Assembly: GCF_036227205.1 (NCBI RefSeq)
Contig: NZ_CP109442.1
Location: 3,906,001-3,970,000, forward strand
From: Amycolatopsis sp. NBC_01480
Lineage (GTDB): Bacteria > Actinomycetota > Actinomycetes > Mycobacteriales > Pseudonocardiaceae
Reading direction: 5' to 3'
DNA length: 64,000 nucleotides
Under the pieces are notes generated by a model. That model made no database searches, was not told where the DNA came from, and worked only from the letters and a program-made list of their open reading frames with translations. Both the position numbers and the translations under genes were made by a program. Shown here one piece after another: positions 50,397 through 63,724 of this stretch; within the stretch, counting starts at the first letter, position 1, and the number at the start of each line of letters is the position of its first letter.

Positions 50397-51140
50397 CTAC
50401 AGGTCCATCCCGGCCTCGACCAGATGAATGCTGTCCACCGTCACCCGGTGCTGCTGCGCCCACCCGCCGACGACGCGGTTCCAGCTCGTCACCGACAGTT
50501 CGTGCCCGGTCAGCTCGATGCTGAACCCGCCGTACTGGCCGGGGATCGGGAACCACAGGCGCGGACGGGTCAGCTCGGTCAGCGGGCCCAGCTGCGGCAG
50601 TCGCAGGCGGTGACGCACGACGAGTTCCGCGGACCGGCCCCGGATCAGGAGGTGGAGCTGCGCGCCGAGACCGTCCAGGACCTCGTCGGGCACCTCGTGG
50701 CGGGGCGACGGCGTCAGCAGCCCCGCGGTCTCCTCGTGACCGCGCTCGGCGGCGACGTCGGTGGCGCGCTGGCCGTACAGGCCGGTCCGCAGCGTCCGCC
50801 ACGCGCCGCGGTCCAGGAGCTCCTCGACGACGTCGCGAGGCGCGCCGTGCCAGGCCGCCTGGTGCAGCGGTGAGTAACCCCGCCGGCTGCCCAGGCGCGA
50901 CGCGTTGACCAGGTGCGGCGCCGTCTCCAGGGTCCTGAGCACCGTCGACCAGTCGGCTCCCGACGCGGCGTCGGCGAGTCGATCCCGGACGGCCAGGTCG
51001 CGCGGGTCGTGCCCGTCCCGGCTCGTCACGCCGTCCCACTCGGTCTGCTCCACGGGGTCAGCGCGGTAAGCCGGGTCGTCGGGGTCCACGAAGCGACCGT
51101 AGCCCCGTCGGACAGGGGCTGGGGCCGTGACGGGGAACAC
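50397..51140 (-). CDS. Ankyrin-repeat protein
   Basis: About 247 residues from the GTG at 51140; a GTG 51 bases further in is equally possible because neither has a clear ribosome site. Residues about 45-130 hold two ankyrin repeats (RRGYSPLHQAAWHGAPRDVVEELLDRGA and QRATDVAAERGHEETAGLL). The C-terminal half (about 140-247) is a beta-rich region with GQYGGFSIELTGHELSVTSWNRVVGG. It is on the same strand, 133 bases before the SseB-like gene, and may belong to the toxin region. Function unknown. Confidence 0.72.
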   Translation of the reverse strand: MFPVTAPAPVRRGYGRFVDPDDPAYRADPVEQTEWDGVTSRDGHDPRDLAVRDRLADAASGADWSTVLRTLETAPHLVNASRLGSRRGYSPLHQAAWHGAPRDVVEELLDRGAWRTLRTGLYGQRATDVAAERGHEETAGLLTPSPRHEVPDEVLDGLGAQLHLLIRGRSAELVVRHRLRLPQLGPLTELTRPRLWFPIPGQYGGFSIELTGHELSVTSWNRVVGGWAQQHRVTVDSIHLVEAGMDL

Positions 51141-51612
51141 CGTTTTGCCGCCCGGACCGGCTGTCCGAAACGGCCGCCGCGGCCCGATTCCGCAGGTACC
51201 CGGGGGTAACCGGGATGATCATCCCGGTTGTCACCCTCCGCACCCCCTGTTCAACGCTGCGCCAACCGGCGGGACCCCCGTGTGGCATCTTGACTCTCGC
51301 GCGCCGTGGGTTCACGCTTACTGCCAACGGCGACGGCCGGGGAACGCGAACCTTGCGGGAGGGGCGCGAAACCGGGTAAGCCGGAGGCATTACGAAGCAT
51401 TGCTGGGAGCGTTGCGCAGCAGGCTGGGCCCCATCGGGAGCGCCCCCTGGACAGACCGCGATGCTCGGGCTAGACTGGCTCTTTGCGCTGCCCTCTTTCA
51501 GGCTGCCCGGAGCCGGTAGTTAGAGTAGTGGGCACACGGCACCCTTGAACAGTCCGCGACAGCTGTTGCCATCGCGGCTGCTCACCGCTCATTGTCCCCG
51601 GAAGGACGCATC
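51141..51612 (+). promoter_or_regulatory. rpoB upstream region
   Basis: A 472-base stretch with no supported gene. The 5' part serves the divergent ankyrin gene. The 3' part holds the likely rpoB promoter and a 130-base leader. No other clear element was seen. Confidence 0.5.
51448..51476 (+). promoter_or_regulatory. Candidate rpoBC promoter
   Basis: TGGACA at 51448-51453 and TAGACT at 51471-51476 with the ideal 17-base spacing, about 137 bases before the rpoB start. Both hexamers are close to the primary sigma-factor consensus. Confidence 0.55.
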
Positions 51613-54600
51613 TTGGCAGTCTCTCCCGCGAACCAGGCCACTGCTGCGACCACCTCGGCTGTATCTCGCTCGGAGTCCACAGGTATCCCCGGCGCACCCA
51701 AGCGAGTCTCTTTCGCAAAGATTCGCGAGCCCCTGAACACCCCCAACCTGCTGGACGTGCAGCTTCAGTCGTTCCAGTGGTTCACCGGAGCCGAGGCGTG
51801 GTTCGAGCGCCGCGTCAACGAAGGTGAAGAGAACCCGGTCGGCGGCCTGGAGGAGGTCCTCAACGAGATCTCCCCGATCGAGGACTTCTCCGGTTCCATG
51901 TCGCTGTCCTTCTCCGCCCCGCGCTTCGACGAGGTCAAGGCCTCGATCGAGGAGTGCAAGGACAAGGACATGACCTACGCGGCCCCGCTGTTCGTCACGG
52001 CGGAGTTCGTCAACAACAACACCGGCGAGATCAAGAGCCAGACGGTCTTCCTCGGCGACTTCCCGGTGATGACGGACAAGGGCACGTTCATCATCAACGG
52101 CACCGAGCGGGTCGTCGTGTCCCAGCTGGTGCGTTCTCCGGGCGTGTACTTCGACAGCAGTGTCGACAAGACGACCGACAAGGACGTCTTCAGCGTGCGC
52201 GTGATCCCGAGCCGCGGCGCGTGGCTCGAGTTCGACGTCGACAAGCGCGACACCGTCGGCGTCCGGATCGACCGCAAGCGCCGCCAGCCGGTCACCGTGC
52301 TGCTGAAGGCGCTCGGCTGGACCACCGAGGCGATCCGCGAGCGCTTCTCGTTCTCCGAGACGCTGCTCGCCACCCTCGAGAAGGACCACACGGCCGGCAC
52401 CGACGAGGCGCTGCTCGACATCTACCGCAAGCTGCGCCCGGGCGAGCCCCCCACCAAGGAAAGCGCGCAGACGCTGCTGGAGAACCTGTTCTTCAAGCCG
52501 AAGCGCTACGACCTGGCCAAGGTCGGCCGGTACAAGGTCAACAAGAAGCTCGGCCTGACCACCCCGTACGACACGGGCACGCTGACCGAAGAGGACATCG
52601 TCAGCGCCATCGAGTACCTGGTCCGGCTGCACGCCGGCGAGGACAAGATGACCAGCGTGAACGACGTCGAGGTGCCGGTCGAGACCGACGACATCGACCA
52701 CTTCGGCAACCGTCGCCTGCGCACGGTGGGCGAGCTGATCCAGAACCAGATCCGGGTCGGCCTCTCCCGCACCGAGCGCGTGGTGCGCGAGCGCATGACC
52801 ACGCAGGACGTCGAGGCGATCACCCCGCAGACCCTGATCAACATCCGCCCGATCGGCGCGGCGATCAAGGAGTTCTTCGGCACCTCGCAGCTGTCGCAGT
52901 TCATGGACCAGAACAACCCGCTGTCGGGCCTGACGCACAAGCGGCGTCTGTCGGCCCTCGGCCCCGGTGGCCTGTCCCGTGAGCGCGCCGGCATGGAGGT
53001 CCGCGACGTCCACCCGTCGCACTACGGCCGCATGTGCCCGATCGAGACGCCGGAAGGCCCGAACATCGGCCTGATCGGCTCGCTCTGCTCGTACGCGCGG
53101 GTCAACCCGTTCGGCTTCATCGAGACGCCGTACCGCAAGGTCGTCGAGGGCCGGGTCACCGACCAGGTCGACTACCTGACCGCGGACGAGGAAGACCGGT
53201 ACGTCAAGGCGCAGGCCAACGCGCCACTGACCGAGGACAGCCACTTCGTCGAGAACAAGGTCCTCGGCCGTCGCAAGGGCGGCGAGGTCGAGCTGATCGA
53301 CCCGCTCGACATCGACTACATGGACGTCTCGCCGCGGCAGATGGTCTCGGTCGCGACGGCGATGATCCCGTTCCTCGAGCACGACGACGCGAACCGCGCG
53401 CTGATGGGCGCGAACATGCAGCGCCAGGCCGTGCCGCTGCTGCGCAACCAGGCGCCGTACGTGGGCACCGGCGTGGAGCTTCGCGCCGCGGTCGACGCCG
53501 GTGACGTGCTGGTCGCCGAGCAGGCCGGCGTGGTCGAGGAGCTGTCCGCGGACATCATCACGATCATGCACGACGACGGCACGCGGAAGAGCTACGGACT
53601 GTACAAGTTCCGCCGCTCCAACCACGGCACCTGCTTCAACCACCGCCCGATCGTCAACGAGGGCGACCGGGTGGAGCAGGGGCAGGTCATCGCCGACGGC
53701 CCGTCCACCGAGAACGGTGAGATGGCGCTGGGCAAGAACCTGCTCGTGGCGGTCATGCCGTGGGAGGGCCACAACTACGAGGACGCGATCATCCTCTCCG
53801 AGCGCCTGGTGCAGGACGACGTGCTCACGTCGATCCACATCGAGGAGCACGAGATCGACGCCCGCGACACCAAGCTGGGCGCCGAGGAGATCACCCGGGA
53901 CATCCCGAACGTCTCCGAGGAGGTGCTCGCCGACCTCGACGAGCGCGGCATCATCCGGATCGGCGCCGAGGTCCGCGACGGCGACATCCTGGTCGGCAAG
54001 GTCACGCCCAAGGGCGAGACCGAGCTGACCCCGGAGGAGCGCCTGCTCCGCGCGATCTTCGGCGAGAAGGCCCGCGAAGTCCGCGACACCTCGCTGAAGG
54101 TGCCGCACGGCGAGACCGGCAAGGTCATCGGGATCCGCGTGTTCTCGCGCGAGGACGACGACGAGCTGCCCCCGGGCGTCAACGAGCTGGTCCGCGTCTA
54201 CGTGGCCCAGAAGCGCAAGATCCAGCCGGGCGACAAGCTCGCCGGCCGGCACGGCAACAAGGGCGTCATCGGCAAGATCCTGCCGGTCGAGGACATGCCG
54301 TTCATGGAGGACGGCACCCCGGTCGACATCATCCTGAACACCCACGGTGTGCCGCGACGGATGAACATCGGCCAGATCCTCGAGCTGCACCTGGGCTGGC
54401 TGGCCTCGCAGGGCTGGACGATCGAGGGCGACCCGAGCTGGGCCGCCAACCTCAACCAGGAGCTCTACGACGTCGCGCCGAACACGAACACCGCCACCCC
54501 GGTGTTCGACGGCGCGAAGGAGGAGGAGCTGACCGGGCTGCTCGGCTCGACCAAGCCGAACCGCGACGGCGAGCGCATGGTCAAGGAGAACGGCAAGGCC

Positions 54601-55116
54601 ACGCTGCTCGACGGCCGCTCCGGCGAGCCGTACCCGTACCCGGTCTCGGTCGGCTACATGTACATCCTGAAGCTGCACCACCTGGTCGACGACAAGATCC
54701 ACGCCCGCTCCACCGGCCCGTACTCGATGATCACGCAGCAGCCGCTGGGTGGTAAGGCGCAGTTCGGTGGCCAGCGCTTCGGTGAGATGGAGTGCTGGGC
54801 GATGCAGGCGTACGGCGCTGCCTACACGCTGCAGGAGCTGCTGACGATCAAGTCGGACGACGTGGTGGGCCGCGTCAAGGTGTACGAGGCGATCGTCAAG
54901 GGGGAGAACATCCCCGAGCCGGGCATCCCGGAGTCGTTCAAGGTGCTCCTGAAGGAGCTCCAGTCGCTGTGCCTGAACGTCGAGGTGCTCTCCAGCGACG
55001 GTGCGGCGATCGAGATGCGCGACTCCGACGACGAGGACCTCGAGCGCGCCGCGGCGAACCTCGGCATCAACCTGTCCCGCAACGAGTCGCCCAGCGTTGA
55101 CGACGTCGTCCACTAA
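51613..55116 (+). CDS. rpoB: DNA-directed RNA polymerase subunit beta
   Basis: A 1167-residue beta subunit. The TTG at 51613, after GGAAGGACGCATC, is preferred; it gives [20 protein letters not shown] and matches the TTG start of mycobacterial rpoB. The rifampicin-determining region at about 422-450 reads [14 protein letters not shown] ... [12 protein letters not shown] with Asp432, His442 and Ser447 at the positions equal to E. coli 516, 526 and 531, so the canonical sensitive residues are kept. [16 protein letters not shown] and [21 protein letters not shown] are all in place. Confidence 0.99.
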   Translation: MAVSPANQATAATTSAVSRSESTGIPGAPKRVSFAKIREPLNTPNLLDVQLQSFQWFTGAEAWFERRVNEGEENPVGGLEEVLNEISPIEDFSGSMSLSFSAPRFDEVKASIEECKDKDMTYAAPLFVTAEFVNNNTGEIKSQTVFLGDFPVMTDKGTFIINGTERVVVSQLVRSPGVYFDSSVDKTTDKDVFSVRVIPSRGAWLEFDVDKRDTVGVRIDRKRRQPVTVLLKALGWTTEAIRERFSFSETLLATLEKDHTAGTDEALLDIYRKLRPGEPPTKESAQTLLENLFFKPKRYDLAKVGRYKVNKKLGLTTPYDTGTLTEEDIVSAIEYLVRLHAGEDKMTSVNDVEVPVETDDIDHFGNRRLRTVGELIQNQIRVGLSRTERVVRERMTTQDVEAITPQTLINIRPIGAAIKEFFGTSQLSQFMDQNNPLSGLTHKRRLSALGPGGLSRERAGMEVRDVHPSHYGRMCPIETPEGPNIGLIGSLCSYARVNPFGFIETPYRKVVEGRVTDQVDYLTADEEDRYVKAQANAPLTEDSHFVENKVLGRRKGGEVELIDPLDIDYMDVSPRQMVSVATAMIPFLEHDDANRALMGANMQRQAVPLLRNQAPYVGTGVELRAAVDAGDVLVAEQAGVVEELSADIITIMHDDGTRKSYGLYKFRRSNHGTCFNHRPIVNEGDRVEQGQVIADGPSTENGEMALGKNLLVAVMPWEGHNYEDAIILSERLVQDDVLTSIHIEEHEIDARDTKLGAEEITRDIPNVSEEVLADLDERGIIRIGAEVRDGDILVGKVTPKGETELTPEERLLRAIFGEKAREVRDTSLKVPHGETGKVIGIRVFSREDDDELPPGVNELVRVYVAQKRKIQPGDKLAGRHGNKGVIGKILPVEDMPFMEDGTPVDIILNTHGVPRRMNIGQILELHLGWLASQGWTIEGDPSWAANLNQELYDVAPNTNTATPVFDGAKEEELTGLLGSTKPNRDGERMVKENGKATLLDGRSGEPYPYPVSVGYMYILKLHHLVDDKIHARSTGPYSMITQQPLGGKAQFGGQRFGEMECWAMQAYGAAYTLQELLTIKSDDVVGRVKVYEAIVKGENIPEPGIPESFKVLLKELQSLCLNVEVLSSDGAAIEMRDSDDEDLERAAANLGINLSRNESPSVDDVVH

Positions 55117-55136
55117 CTAGCAGCCCGCCTAGTCTG

Positions 55137-55176
55137 GGCCTGCGTCACGGAACCTCAGGGGACCGTGACGCAGGCC
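55137..55176 (+). promoter_or_regulatory. rpoB-rpoC intercistronic hairpin
   Basis: Perfect 14-base arms (55137-55150 and 55163-55176, GGCCTGCGTCACGG) with a 12-base loop and no T-run. As rpoC must be read through, this is more likely an RNA-processing or stability element than a terminator. Confidence 0.6.
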
Positions 55177-55189
55177 GACCGAGGGAAAT

Positions 55190-55248
55190 ATGAGTCGCAA
55201 CCTTTCTTCGCAGCGCAACCACACCAGTAAGTTCGGGGAGGCGGTCTA

Positions 55249-55249
<1 letters not shown>
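55190..55249 (+). CDS. Possible 19-residue leader peptide coupled to rpoC
   Basis: An ATG after GAGGG opens a 19-codon frame, [19 protein letters not shown], whose TAG stop shares its G with the rpoC GTG (TAGTG). The spacing is that of translationally coupled genes elsewhere in the window. It is short enough to arise by chance, so it is listed as a candidate. No similarity to a known leader is recognised. Confidence 0.4.
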
Positions 55250-59160
<3,911 letters not shown>

Positions 59161-59176
59161 TCCGCTAGCTGACGAG

Positions 59177-59215
59177 AAGAGGCCCCCATCCCGGTCCGCC
59201 GGGGTGGGGGCTCTT
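59177..59215 (+). terminator. rpoBC terminator
   Basis: A long GC-rich hairpin (outer AAGAG ... CTCTT, inner CCCCCA/TGGGGG, one bulge), followed by TCGTT, 17 bases after the rpoC stop. Confidence 0.75.
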
Positions 59216-59240
59216 TCGTTGCCCGGGCTAGGGTGGCGTC

Positions 59241-59639
59241 ATGCTGCGACAAGGTGTGACCAGGTCGATCGGGATCGCGGCTCGGCCGGCGGACGTGGTG
59301 GCGTTCGTCGCGGACCCGGAGACGATGCCGCGTTACGCGCCGGAGTTCGCGAAGTCCGTGAGGCCGTCCGGGGGAGCGTGGGTGGCGGAGACCAGCCGCG
59401 GCACCCTTCAGGTTTCGCCGGTGGTCGCGGCCGCCGCCGGGACCGTGGACTTCCACCTGACCGCCGGGGACGGCTCGGTCACGGTGGCGCACACCCGCAC
59501 GTTCGCGAACGGCGACGGCGCCGAGTTCGTCTTCACGCTGCTGCTGCCGGAGTCGGCGGCGGCGGACGTCCTCGCCGACCAGGGGCGGGTCCTCGAGGTG
59601 GAGCTGGCACGGTTGAAGGAACTGCTGGAGACATCCTGA
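59241..59639 (+). CDS. SRPBCC (polyketide cyclase/START-like) protein
   Basis: A 132-residue protein with the START-like helix-grip fold: SIGIAARPADVVAFVADPETMPRYAPEFAKSV at the N terminus, then antiparallel strands, and a long C-terminal helix (GRVLEVELARLKELLETS). The family binds hydrophobic ligands; the ligand is unknown. It is the single gene between rpoC and a palindromic terminator. Confidence 0.8.
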   Translation: MLRQGVTRSIGIAARPADVVAFVADPETMPRYAPEFAKSVRPSGGAWVAETSRGTLQVSPVVAAAAGTVDFHLTAGDGSVTVAHTRTFANGDGAEFVFTLLLPESAAADVLADQGRVLEVELARLKELLETS

Positions 59640-59646
59640 GCTGGCG

Positions 59647-59692
59647 CTCGTGAGTGTTGCGGACGGTTCTAACCGTCCTCAACACTCACGAG
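59647..59692. terminator. Bidirectional palindromic terminator, family member 2
   Basis: Arms CTCGTGAGTGTTG (59647-59659) and complement (59680-59692), with an inner stem GGACGGTT/AACCGTCC around CT. It shares the outer 12 bases and the GGTT/AACC core with 5256-5301. It separates two convergent genes. Confidence 0.75.
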
Positions 59693-59695
59693 GGT

Positions 59696-61177
59696 TCAGA
59701 CGCGCGCGGCCTTTTCCTTGCGTAGCTTGCGAATCCGGCGTGGCGGTCGTGGCCGGTAGGTCGCCTTCGCGAGGCCCCCGCCGAGGACCAGGGGGATCAG
59801 GCCATACAAGAGGGTGATCACCGACGCGCGGTTGCTCTCGAGTACGGGGCGCCACCACAGCGGTCCCACCGCGATGTCGACGACGTCACCTCGCTTGGGC
59901 AGGGAGCCGTACCACTGGGTAGTGACCTCGTGGGTGGTGCCGCCGAGTTCGTAGGTGCCGTGGACCCGATCGCTTGAGTTCTGGCAGCCGTTGTCGGACA
60001 CCGGACACGAGGTACCGACGTAGGTAGCGGTGACGACCAGGTGCGTTTCGGTGGCAAGGCCGGTCATCGCCGCCACCGAGTTGCCGATCGGCAACAGGCC
60101 GCCCACCAGCAGGCCCAGCGCGATCAGCGAGCGCATGGTCAGCGACACCGAGGTAACCGGCTGCCGGTCCGCGGCCTCGCGCCGCCGGTTCACCGGTGTG
60201 CGGACGACACCACCGCGCTTGCCGTTCCAGCCGGTGTAGCTCGTGTCGGAGCCGGCGGCCACCGAGCTGAACGCCGGGTCGCCCCACACCTCCCACACCG
60301 GGGCCGGCACGGCCGCGGCGAGGATGGCGAGCCGGCGGGAGTTGCCGAACATCCGGTCCTCGGTCAACCCGCCCGATTCGATGGTCCACATCGCGTCGCC
60401 GCCGAACGCGACCGGGCGCACGCGGAACCACGGGTCGTTCAGGATCAGCGCGCGGACCTCGATGGTCAGCACGGCCGCGGCGAACTCCGGGTCGTCGGTG
60501 GACACGGAGAACCGGCGGTCGAACTCGGCGTTGATCTCGATGGATTCCCGCTTGGGCGCGACGGGGTCCAGCCAGCCGAAGTAGTTGCGGGTGATCCGGG
60601 CGTCCTCCAGCGGGGTGAAGTGCTCCGGTTCGAACGCCTTGGTGTTCGGCCGGATCACCAGGGTCGGCACCACCGGGGTCCGCAGCTCGACCATCGCGTA
60701 GATCGAGTCGATCTGCTCAGCCAGCTTGACGGCTCCACCCGAGCGCCCCGGCGGGCTGGTCGAGTACTCGACGCCGAGCAGCTGGTGGCCCTGATGGCCG
60801 AACTCGACCGTCCGGCGCGGGGGCAGCAGGTCCGGGTGGCCGAGGCGCACGGCGTGACCGTTGTGCGGCAGTACCCCGAAGGTCGGCTCCTCGACCGGGT
60901 CCAGCCACCGGATCCAGGTCTGCTGCCGCCAGCCCCGCCACGCCACGAACGCGGTGAAGACCAGCGGGAAGGCGATCCACACCAGTTGCGGCACCGAGCT
61001 GCCGGTGCCGGCCGAGAGCCAGTACAGCGAGGTCTCCGACACCACGGTGCCGCACAGGGCATAACAGACCGCCGACGCCACCGTGCCGCGTTTTTCCCAC
61101 CACCCGGCCAGCTGCATCAGGACAAACGCGATCGCGTAGCCACCGACGATGAACCAGGGGTCGAGCAGGTCGTCCAT
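59696..61177 (-). CDS. Membrane protein with DUF3592-like C terminus
   Basis: A 493-residue protein. Two or three membrane helices lie at the N terminus (FIVGGYAIAFVLMQLAGW, AVCYALCGTVVSETSLYWL, LVWIAFPLVFTAFVAW). A soluble stretch (about 90-350) of mixed structure with no recognised motif follows, then a helix (LIALGLLVGGLLPIGNSVAAM), a DUF3592-like outside domain (ATYVGTSCPVSDNGCQNSSDRVHGTYELGG) with Cys pair, and a last helix. It ends with a Lys/Arg tail. Function unknown. Confidence 0.68.
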   Translation of the reverse strand: MDDLLDPWFIVGGYAIAFVLMQLAGWWEKRGTVASAVCYALCGTVVSETSLYWLSAGTGSSVPQLVWIAFPLVFTAFVAWRGWRQQTWIRWLDPVEEPTFGVLPHNGHAVRLGHPDLLPPRRTVEFGHQGHQLLGVEYSTSPPGRSGGAVKLAEQIDSIYAMVELRTPVVPTLVIRPNTKAFEPEHFTPLEDARITRNYFGWLDPVAPKRESIEINAEFDRRFSVSTDDPEFAAAVLTIEVRALILNDPWFRVRPVAFGGDAMWTIESGGLTEDRMFGNSRRLAILAAAVPAPVWEVWGDPAFSSVAAGSDTSYTGWNGKRGGVVRTPVNRRREAADRQPVTSVSLTMRSLIALGLLVGGLLPIGNSVAAMTGLATETHLVVTATYVGTSCPVSDNGCQNSSDRVHGTYELGGTTHEVTTQWYGSLPKRGDVVDIAVGPLWWRPVLESNRASVITLLYGLIPLVLGGGLAKATYRPRPPRRIRKLRKEKAARV

Positions 61178-61746
61178 TCACCGGTCCAGGTCGAGGTTGC
61201 TGATGCGCCGATTATGCCGCTTACCTCCCTTCGTGCCGTGAGCCCCACCGCGCCACCTCGGCTGCTGATCCAGGTCAGCCGCCTGAGTTCCCGGGATTCG
61301 GTCACGAAACGGTCACGAACATAATGGGCAAACGGTCCGTCGCCGGGCGCCATTGTGACTACTCGTGACACCGCCGAACGGGCTATCGCAGGTCGCGAAA
61401 TGCTGCCACCCGTTCGGCGTAACGAGGGGGCGCAAGTCGGTCCAGGTCGTGGGATATTCACCCCTTTGACGGACGTTCCAGCCGTTGATCACAAGATTGA
61501 CAGTAAGTCCGATTCGCAAGACGATTTCGCGCATGCCCTCTCCTGTCGCCTTGGTGTGGCGCCGGCACGTCGACCTGCGCCAGCAGGCCAGCGCGCTGTG
61601 TAGGGACTTCTGAATCAATTCCCGTCGACTGGACGCGACTCTTTCCCTTGTGCGGTAACGCTTCAAGCGGGTGCTGAGCTTCTCGGCATTCGCGAGTTCG
61701 TCGCGTCCGCTCGGCATTTTCGCATTACTGAGAACAGGGAGACACA
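61178..61746. promoter_or_regulatory. Divergent intergenic region with direct and inverted repeats
   Basis: A 569-base region without a supported gene. It holds two direct copies of GGTCACGAA (61300-61308, 61311-61319), and a perfect 11-base inverted repeat CGCCGAACGGG (61372-61382 and 61409-61419) with a 26-base spacer. Both are probable control sites for the divergent genes. A few AT-rich stretches near 61590 and 61725 may contain promoters. Small open frames here lack similarity. Confidence 0.4.
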
Positions 61747-63606
61747 ATGCGATTCAGCTCCTCCTCGGGTGCCCCGCCCCGATGGCGGAAAGCGCTGACG
61801 GGCACCCTCGCGCTGGCGCTCGCCGTCGCCGCGGTGACGTACACCGGCGCCACCACCAGCGCGTACGCCGACGTCCAGGTCCTCACCGATTCGAAGGCCG
61901 GCGCCGACGGCAAGCAGTACTGGGTGCAGAACCACCTGGTCACCAAGGACCTGGCCGCGCAGTCCCGCGCGGGCGGCACCCCGAAGAAGTGGCTGCTGGT
62001 GTGGGCCGGTGACGAGAACATCGCCGACACCGTGGTGAAGGACGTCAAGAACCTGCCCGGCTCGCTCGGCGGCGGCCTGAACAAGGTGAAGAACGCCTTG
62101 CCCGGCCCCGATTTCCTCGCCGTGATCGACGCGACGCAGGGCTCGGCGACGTACGGCAAGGTGGTGAACACCGCCACCGTCGGGCCGCTGGTCGAGAACG
62201 AGCCGCACCACATGCAGTACGTGTGGCACAAGGGCAACACGATCTACGCCGGCGCGCTGTTCGCCGCGGCGACGTACGCGTTCGACGTCAGCGCGCTGCC
62301 GCAGCTGAAGCTCAAGGGCGTCAGCCTGCCGACGCAGACGCTCGGCGGCTCGGTCCCGGACGCCTACTGGGTGCTCAAGGACGGCTCGGCGTACGGCACG
62401 TACATGGGCGGCCCGGTCGTCCCGGGGCCGTACACCTACCAGGACGGCTCCACGCAGATCGGCAACGGCTTCGCGGGCAGCCCCGGCGAGGTCGTGCACT
62501 TCGACCAGAACGCGCAGGTGCTGTCGCAGAACCCGGCGGCAACTCCGCAGGGGGACAACGCGAAGCTGTGCGACAACCTCCCGCAGCTGGGCAAGCCGTC
62601 CTGCGCGAACCCGCACGGCGTCCAGGCCCGCGAGGACCTGAACACGCTGGTCACCAGTGACTACGCCGAACCGCGCAACATCATCCTCGACCCGGTGAAG
62701 CAGCCGTCGCCGTACCTGCGGCGGCCGACCATCCGCACCTGGGACATCTCCGACCGCAACCACCCGAAGCTGAAGACCGTGTCGTACCTGCCGGACGGCC
62801 CGCGCGCCGACCCGGCCGACCCGCTGCACTCGGAAAGCCGGGCGGCGATGGAGACCACGGTGACGAACCTGCCCGGGCACAAGGGCGCGTTCGCCGAAAC
62901 CATGCAGGGCGGGGCGGTGTTCTACACGCCGGACATCACGGCGAAGGAGCCGCACTGGATCGAGGTGTTCGACGACGGCGCCGCCAACAAGGCGATGTAC
63001 GCGCAGAACGACTCGAACGGCGCCAGCTCCAACGGCGGCTGGATCCAGACGAGCCCGGACGACCGGTTCCTGTACCGCGCCATCGTCGGCCGCCAGAAGG
63101 GCACCCTCTCGGCGGACGACCCCGGCACCACCGGCGGCGTGTACGTGCTCGACATCCAGAAGCTGCTGGCCGCCGGCGACAACGTCGACGACATCAAGGG
63201 CCGCATCGACACCAAGGAGAAGGCGCAGCAGGGCGGCGGGGACGATCTGCCCACCGTCGTCGGCGCCGCGCCGATCAACCCGGGCACCGCGGCGGCCGGG
63301 CCGCACTGGGGCGCGTACGACAACTTCGCGCTCGGCAGCGACGGTTTCTACCACGAAACCACGCAGCCGCAGCACCTCGCGGTGTCGAACTACTTCGTCG
63401 CCCGGTCCGGTTTGGACGGTGACCACAAGGTCAACCTGCTGAACCTCTCGCCGGACGGCAAGGTCTCGGTGGACCAGAACTTCCGGGACGAGTTCACCGG
63501 CCAGGTCGGCATCAACTTCAACCGCAAGTCCTGGCCCCACGGGGACTTCGGCAACGCGAAGCCGCACTCGGAGCTGTTCGTGGTCGCGGACCAGAACGTG
63601 AAGTGA
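61747..63606 (+). CDS. Secreted SBP56/methanethiol-oxidase-like protein
   Basis: A 619-residue exported protein after a GGGAGACACA ribosome site. Residues 1-42 are a signal peptide (RKALTGTLALALAVAAVTY, cleavage near TSAYA). The rest resembles the selenium-binding-protein/methanethiol-oxidase propeller: ENEPHHMQYVWHKGN, ANPHGVQAREDLNTLVTSDYAEPRN, RTWDISDRNHPKL, GPHWGAYDNFALG and a final KPHSELFVV. His residues in HHMQY, NPHG and KPH are candidate copper ligands. Known enzymes oxidise methanethiol in the periplasm. The similarity is by motif, so confidence in the exact reaction is moderate. A membrane protein gene follows. Confidence 0.65.
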   Translation: MRFSSSSGAPPRWRKALTGTLALALAVAAVTYTGATTSAYADVQVLTDSKAGADGKQYWVQNHLVTKDLAAQSRAGGTPKKWLLVWAGDENIADTVVKDVKNLPGSLGGGLNKVKNALPGPDFLAVIDATQGSATYGKVVNTATVGPLVENEPHHMQYVWHKGNTIYAGALFAAATYAFDVSALPQLKLKGVSLPTQTLGGSVPDAYWVLKDGSAYGTYMGGPVVPGPYTYQDGSTQIGNGFAGSPGEVVHFDQNAQVLSQNPAATPQGDNAKLCDNLPQLGKPSCANPHGVQAREDLNTLVTSDYAEPRNIILDPVKQPSPYLRRPTIRTWDISDRNHPKLKTVSYLPDGPRADPADPLHSESRAAMETTVTNLPGHKGAFAETMQGGAVFYTPDITAKEPHWIEVFDDGAANKAMYAQNDSNGASSNGGWIQTSPDDRFLYRAIVGRQKGTLSADDPGTTGGVYVLDIQKLLAAGDNVDDIKGRIDTKEKAQQGGGDDLPTVVGAAPINPGTAAAGPHWGAYDNFALGSDGFYHETTQPQHLAVSNYFVARSGLDGDHKVNLLNLSPDGKVSVDQNFRDEFTGQVGINFNRKSWPHGDFGNAKPHSELFVVADQNVK

Positions 63607-63724
63607 CCCCTCGCCCGTGGCCGGCCGGCTGTAGCCGCCGGCCGGCCGCGGGTTCCTTTCCCGCCGCTGTCCCGGCTTTCGGGACACCGGTCCCGCTGGC
63701 TCCTCCGTTCCCCGGAAGGTCTCC

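Noticed and set aside
52876..52959. Rifampicin-resistance changes in rpoB
   Set aside because: The residues equal to E. coli Asp516, His526 and Ser531 are all the sensitive type, so nothing unusual is seen.
51589..55113. 1174-codon open frame on the minus strand opposite rpoB
   Set aside because: It mirrors rpoB exactly and is low-complexity (Asp/Arg/Leu/Val-rich). Such mirror frames come from strong third-position GC bias.
61313..61747. Small minus-strand frame in the long divergent gap
   Set aside because: No ribosome site or similarity; it crosses the inverted repeat and the promoter region.
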